From Franzmannia qiaohouensis (lineage in GTDB: Bacteria > Pseudomonadota > Gammaproteobacteria > Pseudomonadales > Halomonadaceae), in assembly GCF_031451695.1 (NCBI RefSeq), contig NZ_JARWAM010000006.1:186001-250000 (forward strand): 64,000 nt of DNA, read 5' to 3'. The position numbers and the translations under genes are program-made. A model generated the notes under the pieces. That model was given only the letters and a program-made list of their open reading frames with translations, was not told the DNA's origin and ran no database searches. Shown here piece after piece: positions 54,491 to 62,825 of the stretch (within the stretch, counting starts at the first letter, position 1; every line of letters begins with the position of its first letter).

Positions 54491-55159
54491 AATAGACACC
54501 TCGATAATTTGATAGTGCTTACGTTGACGTTCAGCCGTACATTCGATCACCGCTCCAGAAGCAAACAAAACCTCTAACTCATGAGATAGGAATTGATTCC
54601 TGTTGTTGCTGAACAGGAAAATAGGAGTACTTATCATCGGCGATACGGTTATGACCCATAACTGCCTAGGGTTGTGCGTGTTCGCATGTGCACCTGCAAC
54701 ACCAGCACAAAGGGTTGTAGAAAACGGTTTAGTTAACGTGAATTTTTGCCCTGCTCGACACACGCCAGAATTTACTGGCCAAACTCCACCATGGAAAACA
54801 ACCTGACCTGGTTTTGGTAAGAGGCCAATCCTTCTAATTTCGAAATCGACCCCACTCAAATCATAGTGGGGATATTCAACCCTGTACTTCTTTAAGTTAG
54901 GAACACTATAGAGAGGTGGCATAGCTGACTTGCAGTCTTTATATGCCGAAGAATTTCGCAGATTATACTCCAAGCACATTTGCAGTCCGTTAACAAAAAA
55001 TTTCCTTGCAGTGATTTCAGCGAACTCAAGAGGCGTATTCGCAACTTCAGGCGTACGTAATACTTCACCAGTGTGTTCTGCTAATGCAATCTGCATTGCC
55101 GAAGGAGCGGACTCACTGATGGGATAGACGTTCACTAAAGGGAGTTGCTGATAGTTCAT
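54485..55159 (-). CDS. Putative ADP-ribosyltransferase-like protein (cassette)
   Basis: A 224-residue protein. Its C-terminal half carries a set of motifs in the order of the ADP-ribosyltransferase fold: VVFHGGVW at 121-127 (in the place of the NAD-binding Y-R-G, with His for Arg), KPFSTT at 144-149 (S-T-S-like), and HELEVLF at 193-199 with an E-x-E pair (Glu194, Glu196). The N-terminal ~110 residues are not recognised. If correct it could modify a protein, DNA or RNA. It could also be an unrelated fold. Single-gene cassette; its stop overlaps attC F. Confidence 0.5.
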   Translation of the reverse strand: MNYQQLPLVNVYPISESAPSAMQIALAEHTGEVLRTPEVANTPLEFAEITARKFFVNGLQMCLEYNLRNSSAYKDCKSAMPPLYSVPNLKKYRVEYPHYDLSGVDFEIRRIGLLPKPGQVVFHGGVWPVNSGVCRAGQKFTLTKPFSTTLCAGVAGAHANTHNPRQLWVITVSPMISTPIFLFSNNRNQFLSHELEVLFASGAVIECTAERQRKHYQIIEVSIV

Positions 55160-55200
55160 TCAGAGATCACCACAAAAATCCTGATGCGCTGTCATGAATG

Positions 55201-55283
55201 CATAACGCTTGCAGCATGCGCACCCTTGAAATGCAGCCGAAGGCGCAACGGAAAGGGTGTCGCTGTACCTGCATTTGTTATGA
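55201..55283 (-). repeat. attC site E
   Basis: 83-bp imperfect palindrome. Gene strand begins TCATAACAAATGC and ends CAAGCGTTATG; inner arms CACCC and GGGTG pair. Ends the Lamassu-like cassette. Confidence 0.88.
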
Positions 55284-55313
55284 TATCAATGACGCCTATC
55301 CTCTTGCTATCAT

Positions 55314-57083
55314 TTAGATGGCCGTCAAATCAATAGTTTCATCATGCAATTCTTGATAATCCTCTAGTGACTGAGAAAGAAAGCCACGTTCAAGTTCTCC
55401 ACCACCAATATAGATTAGCTTCGATTTTTCAGGGAAGTAAGCATCTTTAACGTCTTTAACACTGATTTTCTCGATAGGTTTAATATCTTTACTGTATCTA
55501 ACCTCAGCATCACTTCTGACATGCTCCGATATAGAAACGAATGTCTGGGTATCTTCCGGTAGGTTGTTGCTAACAAATGATAAAATAGTCTTTAGATTAG
55601 TCTCATCTATATCTTCTTTGAAAATGGCGTCCAACAAAAAAGGAAGCCTATGTGCAATTTTTGTTTTCGCAATGATAGCGTTCAATGCAAAATGATAGGC
55701 CATAACAGTCTTATGAAGCTCAACACCTTGTCGCGGGAAAGAATTAATTGAATATATGTTAAGATATCTAGAGTCAGCTAACGGATTAAGTTTCAACTGC
55801 GCCGTATAATAAGAAAATATTCTTTTAAAATCTCTTTCTTTTGTTTTCCTTGCAGAGACTGTTTCCTGCTCCGTATTCATGGAATTAATGGACGACCTAA
55901 CAGCGTCTAATTCATTTTCTGAATCGCCAATGTCTTTTTGCATTTTTTTGTATAATTTAATATTTGCCTTGTTATCCACCCATTGATCAAAGGTAACTCC
56001 GTCCACATTTTTGCTTAAAAGAACGCTGTAACCATCATGGATTTCTTTTCTAAATTTTTCAATCACTTTATTTGATGAGTGTATTTGTGACTTTTTTGTT
56101 GTCAGTTTGTCAGCAATGTGTGACTCTAGCTCAACTGTATCATTGTATTTCTGATAATGGCTATACAAACCCTCTAAAGAATATGACAATACCTGGGTGC
56201 AGGCTGGGCAGCGATCAATATCATTATACTTCTGGCTATTGACATTACTCCTAGTTCTCTTAAGAATTTTATGGTGGTTCTGTAGTAACGAAAGCTCATT
56301 GCATAGCTTTATATATTTAATTCTTTCTTCTTCCAAGGAGTTAGACTTTTTAACGTAGCTTTCAATGTACTCTTCTGCCTTCTCACCAAAGGTTTCGTCA
56401 ACTAAATTTGAAAACTGGAATTCGGCCTTTTTGCTATATCGATTGAGGTTTTGGATATCAGCTGTCAGCCGAGCTTTTTTTCTCGTAAGCTCTCTATACT
56501 CCACCCTATCGAAGCTGTTATTTATCCCAAGATAATAGTCTAAGTAATCGTCTTTAAACCCTTTGTAATATTGAAGATTAGAAAATGATTCACGCAAATA
56601 AACCCAGCCTACAGACTGAGAAATATAATATGGCAAAAACATGCTTTCGAGAGGGGCAGACTTAAGCTCCCCTTTTTGTTCTAAAAGCAGGGTAAAGCCA
56701 ACCAAATCGCGTATATAGTCTTTTAGTTTGACGTGCTCAACGCTATTATCAGCATCTATTCCATGAAAAGGAACTACTCTTCCCTTCGGCTCCCTTACAT
56801 AGATGGATTTCGGCTCCCTAATAATTGTGTATTCTTCTTTAACTCCATCAACAGTCTTGGTGAAGTCCACTCTGAATATTGGATTATAACTAAGAATTTC
56901 AGCTAGATTTTCACGAACATCATTCACACCAAAAGCAAACAACAAACTCTGAAGTAGAGAGCTTTTCCCAGATGTATTACGCCCACTAATAATATTCACA
57001 CCGGAGGAAAACTCATCAAAAAAACAGAGGTTATGTGAATCGGAGCTGACAAACAGCCTGTTGAAATTAATAGTTACACTCAT
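55314..57083 (-). CDS. SMC-like ATPase, LmuB-like (Lamassu candidate, cassette)
   Basis: A 589-residue Rad50/SMC-type ATPase. Walker A is GRNTSGKSS at 34-42 after FDEFSSGVNII; two charged coiled-coil stretches (about 195-290 and 310-415) flank a zinc-hook-like CPAC at 292-295; the C-terminal lobe has RLPFLLDAIFKEDID, a Walker B-like block. The ATG at 57083 shares one base with the stop of the upstream nuclease gene (TAATG), so the two are coupled. Size, hook and partner fit LmuB of Lamassu anti-phage systems. AT-rich relative to the host. Confidence 0.75.
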   Translation of the reverse strand: MSVTINFNRLFVSSDSHNLCFFDEFSSGVNIISGRNTSGKSSLLQSLLFAFGVNDVRENLAEILSYNPIFRVDFTKTVDGVKEEYTIIREPKSIYVREPKGRVVPFHGIDADNSVEHVKLKDYIRDLVGFTLLLEQKGELKSAPLESMFLPYYISQSVGWVYLRESFSNLQYYKGFKDDYLDYYLGINNSFDRVEYRELTRKKARLTADIQNLNRYSKKAEFQFSNLVDETFGEKAEEYIESYVKKSNSLEEERIKYIKLCNELSLLQNHHKILKRTRSNVNSQKYNDIDRCPACTQVLSYSLEGLYSHYQKYNDTVELESHIADKLTTKKSQIHSSNKVIEKFRKEIHDGYSVLLSKNVDGVTFDQWVDNKANIKLYKKMQKDIGDSENELDAVRSSINSMNTEQETVSARKTKERDFKRIFSYYTAQLKLNPLADSRYLNIYSINSFPRQGVELHKTVMAYHFALNAIIAKTKIAHRLPFLLDAIFKEDIDETNLKTILSFVSNNLPEDTQTFVSISEHVRSDAEVRYSKDIKPIEKISVKDVKDAYFPEKSKLIYIGGGELERGFLSQSLEDYQELHDETIDLTAI

Positions 57084-58204
57084 TAGATATCCCCACCATG
57101 GCATTCTACATATGCACACAAAACAGAGAAGAAGATGTCGACATCCTTTAGGTTCATACTATTTTTATTCTTTATATCATAGACGTATTTATAAAACATC
57201 TCTTCATGACTATAAAAATCCATAGAGTAATCATTCTCCCTAATGAAGCTTTTTATTATTTGATGCTCTCTGTTTGCCATGTCTTTCAGTAACTCAAAGG
57301 TATTCCTGATATGGTTTTCGTGGTTATTTTGGATACCTATAGGAACTTGGAATTTACGAGATAAGTCCGTTGAATAACTTCTCCATAGATTAAATGTCTT
57401 TTGTTCAGTCTCAATAATATCAATTGCTCTCTTGATCTCGCCGCCTTCAACCCTCTTACTGCTGTCAAGTAAGTTAATAATCCCACCTTGATTGTACACA
57501 GCTTCCACTTCTCTAAATAAGCTAAGAAGCAGTTCAACTGCTGCATTAGGGTCTGAAACATGTGGAAAATTCCTACACATAAGTCCAACCAAAATATCTT
57601 TTTGGTCTTTTTTTCTGCGTGGTAGGTCAACCCATTCAATACGCAGATTGTCGAGTTCAGGCTTGTGATATGTGATCTTTTCCTTTTTACAGAAACTTTC
57701 TACTTTCTTATCAATCACGTTTTGAATTTCTTCAGGTATACCATCATAGCTACACTTGAAGTTCTGCTCGTTAAGGAAGTAGGTTATTTCCTTTTTCCCA
57801 TCTTCCTTTTCATCTTTGCTGGGTTTGTAGTTCAGTTTAATATCGGTATTTGATATGAATATCAAATCATGAGTGTAGCTTTGGCACTTTGGAGCTGTAT
57901 CTTTTATTAGGTCGTATCCAACTTCAAGCATCTTCGCAACAGCTTCGGCAAATCGTTCGTTTATAGTCCAGACAGCGCCTGAAAGTTTCTTAGCCTGATA
58001 AGAATGGATTTCTTCTATTTTTTCCCGGCAATCCGATCTGTAGCAGAAGAGGAAGTCATCATGGTGTTCAATGCACAGGAAGAACTCTCTCCCCTTGAAA
58101 CGGTCATAATCATTAAGCAGCAAGTACAATGCGCAATTTCGCTGAAACTCGAAGCCCAATATAGCATCTACACCTGCGTTTGCTGCCTTTTTTGTTTTGG
58201 TCAA
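57083..58204 (-). CDS. DUF4297/Cap4-type nuclease, LmuA-like (Lamassu candidate, cassette)
   Basis: A ~373-residue protein whose N-terminal ~130 residues look like a PD-(D/E)XK dsDNA nuclease of the DUF4297/Cap4 type: GFEFQRNCALYLLL, then FLCIEHHDDFLF (acidic) and IHSYQAKKLSG (Q-x-K). The rest is helical and may sense or bind the partner. TTG 58204 was chosen because GGAAGGTGA lies a few bases upstream; TTG 58219 is possible. Paired with an SMC-like ATPase, it fits LmuA, the effector that degrades DNA after activation. No LmuC-like third gene is present. Confidence 0.72.
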   Translation of the reverse strand: MTKTKKAANAGVDAILGFEFQRNCALYLLLNDYDRFKGREFFLCIEHHDDFLFCYRSDCREKIEEIHSYQAKKLSGAVWTINERFAEAVAKMLEVGYDLIKDTAPKCQSYTHDLIFISNTDIKLNYKPSKDEKEDGKKEITYFLNEQNFKCSYDGIPEEIQNVIDKKVESFCKKEKITYHKPELDNLRIEWVDLPRRKKDQKDILVGLMCRNFPHVSDPNAAVELLLSLFREVEAVYNQGGIINLLDSSKRVEGGEIKRAIDIIETEQKTFNLWRSYSTDLSRKFQVPIGIQNNHENHIRNTFELLKDMANREHQIIKSFIRENDYSMDFYSHEEMFYKYVYDIKNKNSMNLKDVDIFFSVLCAYVECHGGDI

Positions 58205-58260
58205 AGCTTCACCTTCCAAAAGCAGAATACTTGAAATTACTTTAGCCCTATACGCCTACT

Positions 58261-58337
58261 CATAACGCCCGGCTCTCTCGCCGGTTTGGAGCCGCGAAGC
58301 GGCGGACAATCGGTCGCCGTGCAGCCGATTGTTATGC
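58261..58337 (-). repeat. attC site D
   Basis: 77-bp imperfect palindrome. Gene strand begins GCATAACAATCGG and ends GGGCGTTATG, with strong inner pairing around GCCGCTTCGCGGC. Ends the ABC-three-component cassette. Confidence 0.92.
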
Positions 58338-58411
58338 CAAGATCGCTGAATCCCACTGTAAGCAAAATAGCTGTTCTGAAGACAGCACAGTGCTGGACTG
58401 GAAGACAGTCT

Positions 58412-60355
58412 TCAGGGCCATTCTTCCGGGACCAAAGCCGGTGGTTTAGTCCATGGTTGTTCAACAAGCGAGTCTTGAAACCATTTCTCGCGAAGGTTTG
58501 CGTGCTCAGTGACAATCAGTTGGAAACCTGGGGCATCCTCCTGCGTAAATTTGAGCAACAGTTCAAACAATCGTCGGACTGCATCCAGATCTGCATCAGA
58601 CTCTGTCTTTTGAACTGATCCATCGGCATCTTGATAGACCTGTTCGGACGGGAAATAGACTTGGGTTGGCTGATCGATCAGTAGGAATTGCGGGATAGGC
58701 CGATTGTTCTTGACTGCAAACAAATGGAGAGCAAGTAGTGCCGACAGGTGATAAGCCAAATGGTTCTCGCCACCACCGGTTCTATTCATCGGAACCGAGC
58801 GTTCAAGACGGTCGAAAACTATCGTAATGTTCGCTAAGTCGAATCGTGCCGGGTACTCATGAAACTCCGCCTCAAACTGTCGAATGTAGTGCGTTAGCTG
58901 CGATGAAATGATGTTCAATATCGACATCAACCTCTCGTTGCTGTCGTCAGCACCGATCCGCTCTTCTAAGCCTTCAACCCTTAGCTTGAGGCGGCGGTTT
59001 TCTGCCTCAAGCCTATCAAGCTCTTCATTCGGGGCAAGGTTCTCTAAAAAAAGGCTGATGCGGCCGACCACGCGCGCAGCAGCATTGTTACGATCGCCCA
59101 TCTGAGCAATCACTTCGTCAGCCGCGATCGCTGCGGCCATCTCAGCTTCTTTTTCTTTAATAGCACCAGCAATTTCCTGAGCATTACCTTCGAGGTCAGA
59201 TAAGTAGGCATCTAGCTTGGGACGCTGACTGGTAGCAATTCGCAGCTCGGTGTCAAGTGATTGGAGCTCATGTAGAAGAACCGTAGCGATAGGTGTTTCT
59301 AATTCAAGGTTTCGCTCACTAAATGGCCACTGCCATTCACCAGTTTCTGAATCCCTGGGAAGCGCCTTGATTGAAGCCAACCGCTCCAATTGCTCGGTGG
59401 CTTCACTCTCGTAGCCACCGGCACGTTTGGAGAATTGTCGTGCAGCGTCAATCCTGGCCTGTGCTTTGCGGCGATCCTTTCTCAGCTGGCTAAGTTCCTC
59501 TTCAATACGCGAAACCCTGTTGCCATCATCTTCTGGAATCTTCTCGGGTTTCCAAGAGAGGGCACTTCTCAAAGCTTCGATAATCCCGCCTTCATTAGTG
59601 TCAACATCGATGCTGGCAACCACTCCAACCGCCCTAGCCTCCGAGTAAAGACCAATTGCCTTCTCCTGTGCCGTGTCAACAGTATCACGTGCTTGTTGCA
59701 GCATTTTTGAATTGATCTTAAGGTCCCGCTTTGCAACACGCAGCTTGGATTCAAGTTTGTACCTATCCTCCGATGATACCCCGAGAAGAATTGGTAATGT
59801 GTCGCGGATAGTCTGTGCAGGGTTATACTCGTCTTGGCGATAGTTGAAAAGCTGATCCTTGTTGGCTACTAAACCCTGCTTCTGGAAAAGGTAATAGAAC
59901 GTGTGTTTAATGTGCGCTTCGTATCTATCCCGGCTGTGCTCAATAGCAACATCGGTACGGTTTTCGGGAATTCCAAGAAGCCGTGAGAGAAGTGCGGTTA
60001 CTGCTTCGTCGTTCGAGTTTATTACTAACTCTTTGAATGGTGGGGCCTGCAGATTTGTGCCCCTGCGAAGCATTGTTGTACTGCAACTTGCCCCACCACT
60101 AGGTGGAGTTGTCTTCGCAACTAGAACTTGTTCACGGTCGAACTGATAGATGACAGCGTACCATGCAACCTTGTCGCGGATGATACCTTCCGGGACATTG
60201 AACGTGGATCGGCCCATGCAATATTCAATGATATCAGAGAGGGCCGACTTACCGGTGGAAGACCTCCCAGTAATGACATTGAGGCCATCAACCTTGAACT
60301 GCAGATCACGGCGCTTTCCTTCATGACTGTATATGTGGATAGACTTAATCTTCAT
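58412..60355 (-). CDS. DUF3732 SMC-like ATPase of an ABC-three-component system (cassette)
   Basis: A 647-residue ATPase. It begins MKIKSIHIYSHEGKRRDLQF and has Walker A GRSSTGKSALSDIIEYCMG, the DUF3732 start. Long charged heptad-like regions lie in the middle (about 215-470), and the C-terminal part has GGGENHLAYHLSALLALHLFA (signature-like) and PQFLLIDQPTQVYFP (Walker B, D-Q-P). ATG 60355 overlaps the middle-component stop by 4 bp. DUF3732 proteins are the ATPase of ABC-3C conflict systems. Confidence 0.85.
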   Translation of the reverse strand: MKIKSIHIYSHEGKRRDLQFKVDGLNVITGRSSTGKSALSDIIEYCMGRSTFNVPEGIIRDKVAWYAVIYQFDREQVLVAKTTPPSGGASCSTTMLRRGTNLQAPPFKELVINSNDEAVTALLSRLLGIPENRTDVAIEHSRDRYEAHIKHTFYYLFQKQGLVANKDQLFNYRQDEYNPAQTIRDTLPILLGVSSEDRYKLESKLRVAKRDLKINSKMLQQARDTVDTAQEKAIGLYSEARAVGVVASIDVDTNEGGIIEALRSALSWKPEKIPEDDGNRVSRIEEELSQLRKDRRKAQARIDAARQFSKRAGGYESEATEQLERLASIKALPRDSETGEWQWPFSERNLELETPIATVLLHELQSLDTELRIATSQRPKLDAYLSDLEGNAQEIAGAIKEKEAEMAAAIAADEVIAQMGDRNNAAARVVGRISLFLENLAPNEELDRLEAENRRLKLRVEGLEERIGADDSNERLMSILNIISSQLTHYIRQFEAEFHEYPARFDLANITIVFDRLERSVPMNRTGGGENHLAYHLSALLALHLFAVKNNRPIPQFLLIDQPTQVYFPSEQVYQDADGSVQKTESDADLDAVRRLFELLLKFTQEDAPGFQLIVTEHANLREKWFQDSLVEQPWTKPPALVPEEWP

Positions 60356-60840
60356 GGGCGTATTCCAAAAGCCGTATAAACTGTTACTCGGTCGGCGATA
60401 CGCGCGAACTCCTTCCCGAGGTAGCGCGCCACGCGCTGGCAAGACTTTGTTTCCTGTGTTCCCGTTACTGACTTTTTAACTTTGCCTGAAACCGTCTGAA
60501 GGCGCCCATCAGCTGATAGCGAGATACAGCCTCGTTCCATCAATAAGTCGAAGCCTTCGAACGCGTACGGGATCATCGTTGTGGCCCTGTCGGAAAAGCC
60601 CACCTGAATTTTTGGGTTTTTCTCCATAATTTTCAGGAGGTAGCTCCGAGAACCGGCAGCGATTACTTCGCGCGAATCCTTTTGCAGGCAAAGTGGAAGA
60701 ACAAGTAAGCTCAGTGAGAAGGGCATACCGCGGGGATCTTCCTCCTCGTAACCCTGCAGGGCGCGAAACAGGATCAGGCCGCAGAAGGCAGGATTGAACA
60801 GGGTCCGTATTTCGAATGGGCGTTGTTCCCAGCGTTTCAC
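60352..60840 (-). CDS. ABC-three-component system middle component (cassette)
   Basis: A 162-residue protein starting (GTG) KRWEQRPFEIRTLFNPAFCGLILFRALQGYEEEDPRGMPFSLSLLVLPLCLQKDSREVI. The pattern of RPFE, NPAFC and GMPF...LPLxLxK is what I know as the middle component of three-component ABC systems. It overlaps the upstream effector gene (GTGA) and the downstream ATPase gene (ATGA) by 4 bp each. Its role is thought to be coupling the ATPase to the effector. Confidence 0.75.
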   Translation of the reverse strand: MKRWEQRPFEIRTLFNPAFCGLILFRALQGYEEEDPRGMPFSLSLLVLPLCLQKDSREVIAAGSRSYLLKIMEKNPKIQVGFSDRATTMIPYAFEGFDLLMERGCISLSADGRLQTVSGKVKKSVTGTQETKSCQRVARYLGKEFARIADRVTVYTAFGIRP

Positions 60841-62060
60841 TTCGATACCTCAAGGGCCATGTTAAGGCGGTCAAGGAAACAAGGATGCCAATAGACCCTG
60901 GGTTCAGGTGTGCCATCAGCCAGTATGTGAAAAGAGCCTCGGGTGACATATGGCTCGGTCACCCTTGCACGGATGCGTAAAGATTCTATGTTCCCACTCT
61001 GCATGTCCGCCCAGTTATAAAGCTCTTTGCCGGCTTGTTGAAGAATCTCCTCGGCGGCGGTCTCATCCAGACCTTCGAATACGACGTCCCTGTAGCGACT
61101 CCATTCATCAACAAGACGGTCTTCGTAGTCTTCGATTTCTCCTTCCAACATTAGGTTTTCACGTGCCCACTCTGATCGTTGCTCGAACGCCCGATAGTAA
61201 TCCAAGATAGCATTTCGGATTCGGTTGGAGGACACCCCAATCTCACGTAGTTGCACGACGAAGTTACGAGGATCTTCTTCAGTATCGATCTCACCTTCAG
61301 GCTTAATCCCGCGAAAAGTGATAGGAAGATTGTCCGACCTGTATTCCTCGGAAATGGCGTAGAGTTTGTCCGACACTTCGAACCCAAATATCTCTTCGTC
61401 CCGACTGCATGTCAGCTGCTTAATAACCTCGTCGTTCCACCACCCCTCAAGCCTCTCGAACACCGCATTCCGGTGCTCACGTCTGATAACGCGCAAATGT
61501 TTTTCTTTAATGATTTCCGGGATGTCCTCAATCCGGGGACTACTATCGAGAATCAAAATACGATCTAAAAAATCCTGCTTTTCCGTGAGCGTCAGTTCGT
61601 TGAATTCATTAGCAATAGATTGAATAGAGACAGCCTTAGACTTGTTGAGGGCTTCTTCAGCCTGCTCAAGTAATGTCTTACCCTCATTGCCACTGCTACT
61701 CCAATCTGGCAGGAATCCCCTAAGGAATGATGTATCGGATACCTTGCTCGTCGTTAATAAGAAAAATCGCAGATTACATGCGCTACCACCATCACGCTTG
61801 TACCGTGCCAACCAAATGCGAATAGACTTCCAAAAGTCTATTGACAAGTCGGTTAAACGGTCACCAGCAGCCTTGTGCTTGAGCGATGCAAGGGACTTGA
61901 TACCATCCTTGTCAACGAAATCTAGATCGTCGTCTTTTTCCAGTAAAACAGCGGTGGCCTCCGGCAAATCTAGCAAGCGGAGAAGTGCGAGGCGTGGCTG
62001 ATAGATGTATCCTAAGCCCTGTTCGCTGGCTGCGTATTTGTCGGAAACGGAGTCTGTCAT
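60837..62060 (-). CDS. ABC-three-component effector with nuclease-like N-terminus (cassette)
   Basis: A 407-residue protein. The first ~130 residues resemble DUF4297-type PD-(D/E)XK nucleases: GLGYIYQPRLALLRLL, VLLEKDDDLDFVD (acidic, residues 39-50), SLASLKHKAAGDRLTDLSIDFWKSIRIW (K-x-K where Q-x-K is usual). The C-terminal ~150 residues (ISSNRIRNAILDYYRAFEQRSEWARENLMLEGEIEDYEDRLVDEWSRY-like region, then VTEPYVTRGSFHILADG) match the C-terminal domain of ABC-3C effectors. First gene of the operon. Confidence 0.72.
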   Translation of the reverse strand: MTDSVSDKYAASEQGLGYIYQPRLALLRLLDLPEATAVLLEKDDDLDFVDKDGIKSLASLKHKAAGDRLTDLSIDFWKSIRIWLARYKRDGGSACNLRFFLLTTSKVSDTSFLRGFLPDWSSSGNEGKTLLEQAEEALNKSKAVSIQSIANEFNELTLTEKQDFLDRILILDSSPRIEDIPEIIKEKHLRVIRREHRNAVFERLEGWWNDEVIKQLTCSRDEEIFGFEVSDKLYAISEEYRSDNLPITFRGIKPEGEIDTEEDPRNFVVQLREIGVSSNRIRNAILDYYRAFEQRSEWARENLMLEGEIEDYEDRLVDEWSRYRDVVFEGLDETAAEEILQQAGKELYNWADMQSGNIESLRIRARVTEPYVTRGSFHILADGTPEPRVYWHPCFLDRLNMALEVSK

Positions 62061-62134
62061 GGCATATCCAATAGATACCTGATTACGGCTTCAATGTTGT
62101 GACCTAACACAGCATCTGGAAATTTCAACTTCAC
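62057..62134 (-). CDS. Possible 25-residue upstream frame of the ABC-3C operon
   Basis: GTG-started frame (KLKFPDAVLGHNIEAVIRYLLDMP after the start) whose stop overlaps the effector ATG by 4 bp, matching the coupling style of the operon. The peptide looks protein-like but no clear ribosome site precedes it and a stop lies just upstream. It may be the remnant of a lost first gene or a leader. Confidence 0.35.
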   Translation of the reverse strand: MKLKFPDAVLGHNIEAVIRYLLDMP

Positions 62135-62175
62135 GAACTTTCTTCATGCTACGCCGCTGTAGAGCACTACAGCGG

Positions 62176-62251
62176 CATAACCGGCACGGCTCAGGCGCCC
62201 GGGAAAGTGGCCGCGCCGCTTTCCCGGGTCGCTTGGAGCCGATGGTTAGGC
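62176..62251 (-). repeat. attC site C
   Basis: 76-bp imperfect palindrome; gene strand begins GCCTAACCATCGGCTCC and ends with GGTTATG. Inner arms CCCGGGAAAG/CTTTCCCGGG pair perfectly. Ends the 62260-62757 cassette. Confidence 0.85.
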
Positions 62252-62259
62252 CTTTGCGA

Positions 62260-62757
62260 TTAGACGGCAAGGGGAGGTTGCCCCCCGTATGCTTCCAGCA
62301 ACTTCTGCAACTGTTCGTTTTCCTTGAGATTTCTCGCAAACGCTTCTAGCTGCTGACGCTTTGTAAGCTCGTTCCACTTGGGCTTCTTCTTGGCATGACT
62401 GACAAAGAACTCCCAAAGGCGCTGATACGCGTGTTCAGCGAACTGTATCTTCTGAACTTCAATAAGGTCCGGTGCGTTCGGGAATGTAAGAAGCCGGTAT
62501 TGCGCTGGACCGATGCGTTCGAAAATTGGGTGTCGTACCTTCCCCTCTTCATCACCCGCGTTAATGCAGAAGTTATTGATTGTCCTAGTTACGGTCGCCT
62601 CGCCCTCGGCACCCATGTTGCGGTCGGTCTTTAGTAGCGATGCCACCACAGCGTCGATTTCCGCGACACCATTTGGGCGCTTCAGAAAAACTCCAACGAT
62701 ATCGTCAAGCCACGTACGCTTCAGAGGAAGGAGCTGTAAAAGTTCATCGTCGTTCAT
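62260..62757 (-). CDS. Unknown protein, winged-helix-like (cassette)
   Basis: A 165-residue protein preceded by AGGAG. The first ~95 residues (TWLDDIVGVFLKRPNGVAEIDAVVASLL, then ATVTRTINNFCINAG and HPIFERIGPAQYRLL) have the helix-helix-wing look of a small winged-helix domain such as those in restriction or conflict proteins. The rest is charged and helical. No family is assigned. Single-gene cassette. Confidence 0.65.
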   Translation of the reverse strand: MNDDELLQLLPLKRTWLDDIVGVFLKRPNGVAEIDAVVASLLKTDRNMGAEGEATVTRTINNFCINAGDEEGKVRHPIFERIGPAQYRLLTFPNAPDLIEVQKIQFAEHAYQRLWEFFVSHAKKKPKWNELTKRQQLEAFARNLKENEQLQKLLEAYGGQPPLAV

Positions 62758-62771
62758 CTATACTCCTGTAA

Positions 62772-62819
62772 GCCTAACGCCGCATTCAGCGGCTTGTCCG
62801 CTGCAATGCTTTGTTAGCA
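62772..62819 (-). repeat. attC site B
   Basis: 48-bp site, the cleanest in the array. Gene strand begins TGCTAACAAAGC and ends GGCGTTAGGC, with the stem GCAGCGG/CCGCTG. Ends the LysE cassette. Confidence 0.93.
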
Positions 62820-62825
62820 ATTATT

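Noticed and set aside
62153..62176. Perfect 10-bp hairpin GCCGCTGTAG/CTACAGCGGC next to attC C
   Set aside because: Considered as terminator or as part of the attC; it lies outside the boxes and lacks a T tract, so no function is claimed.
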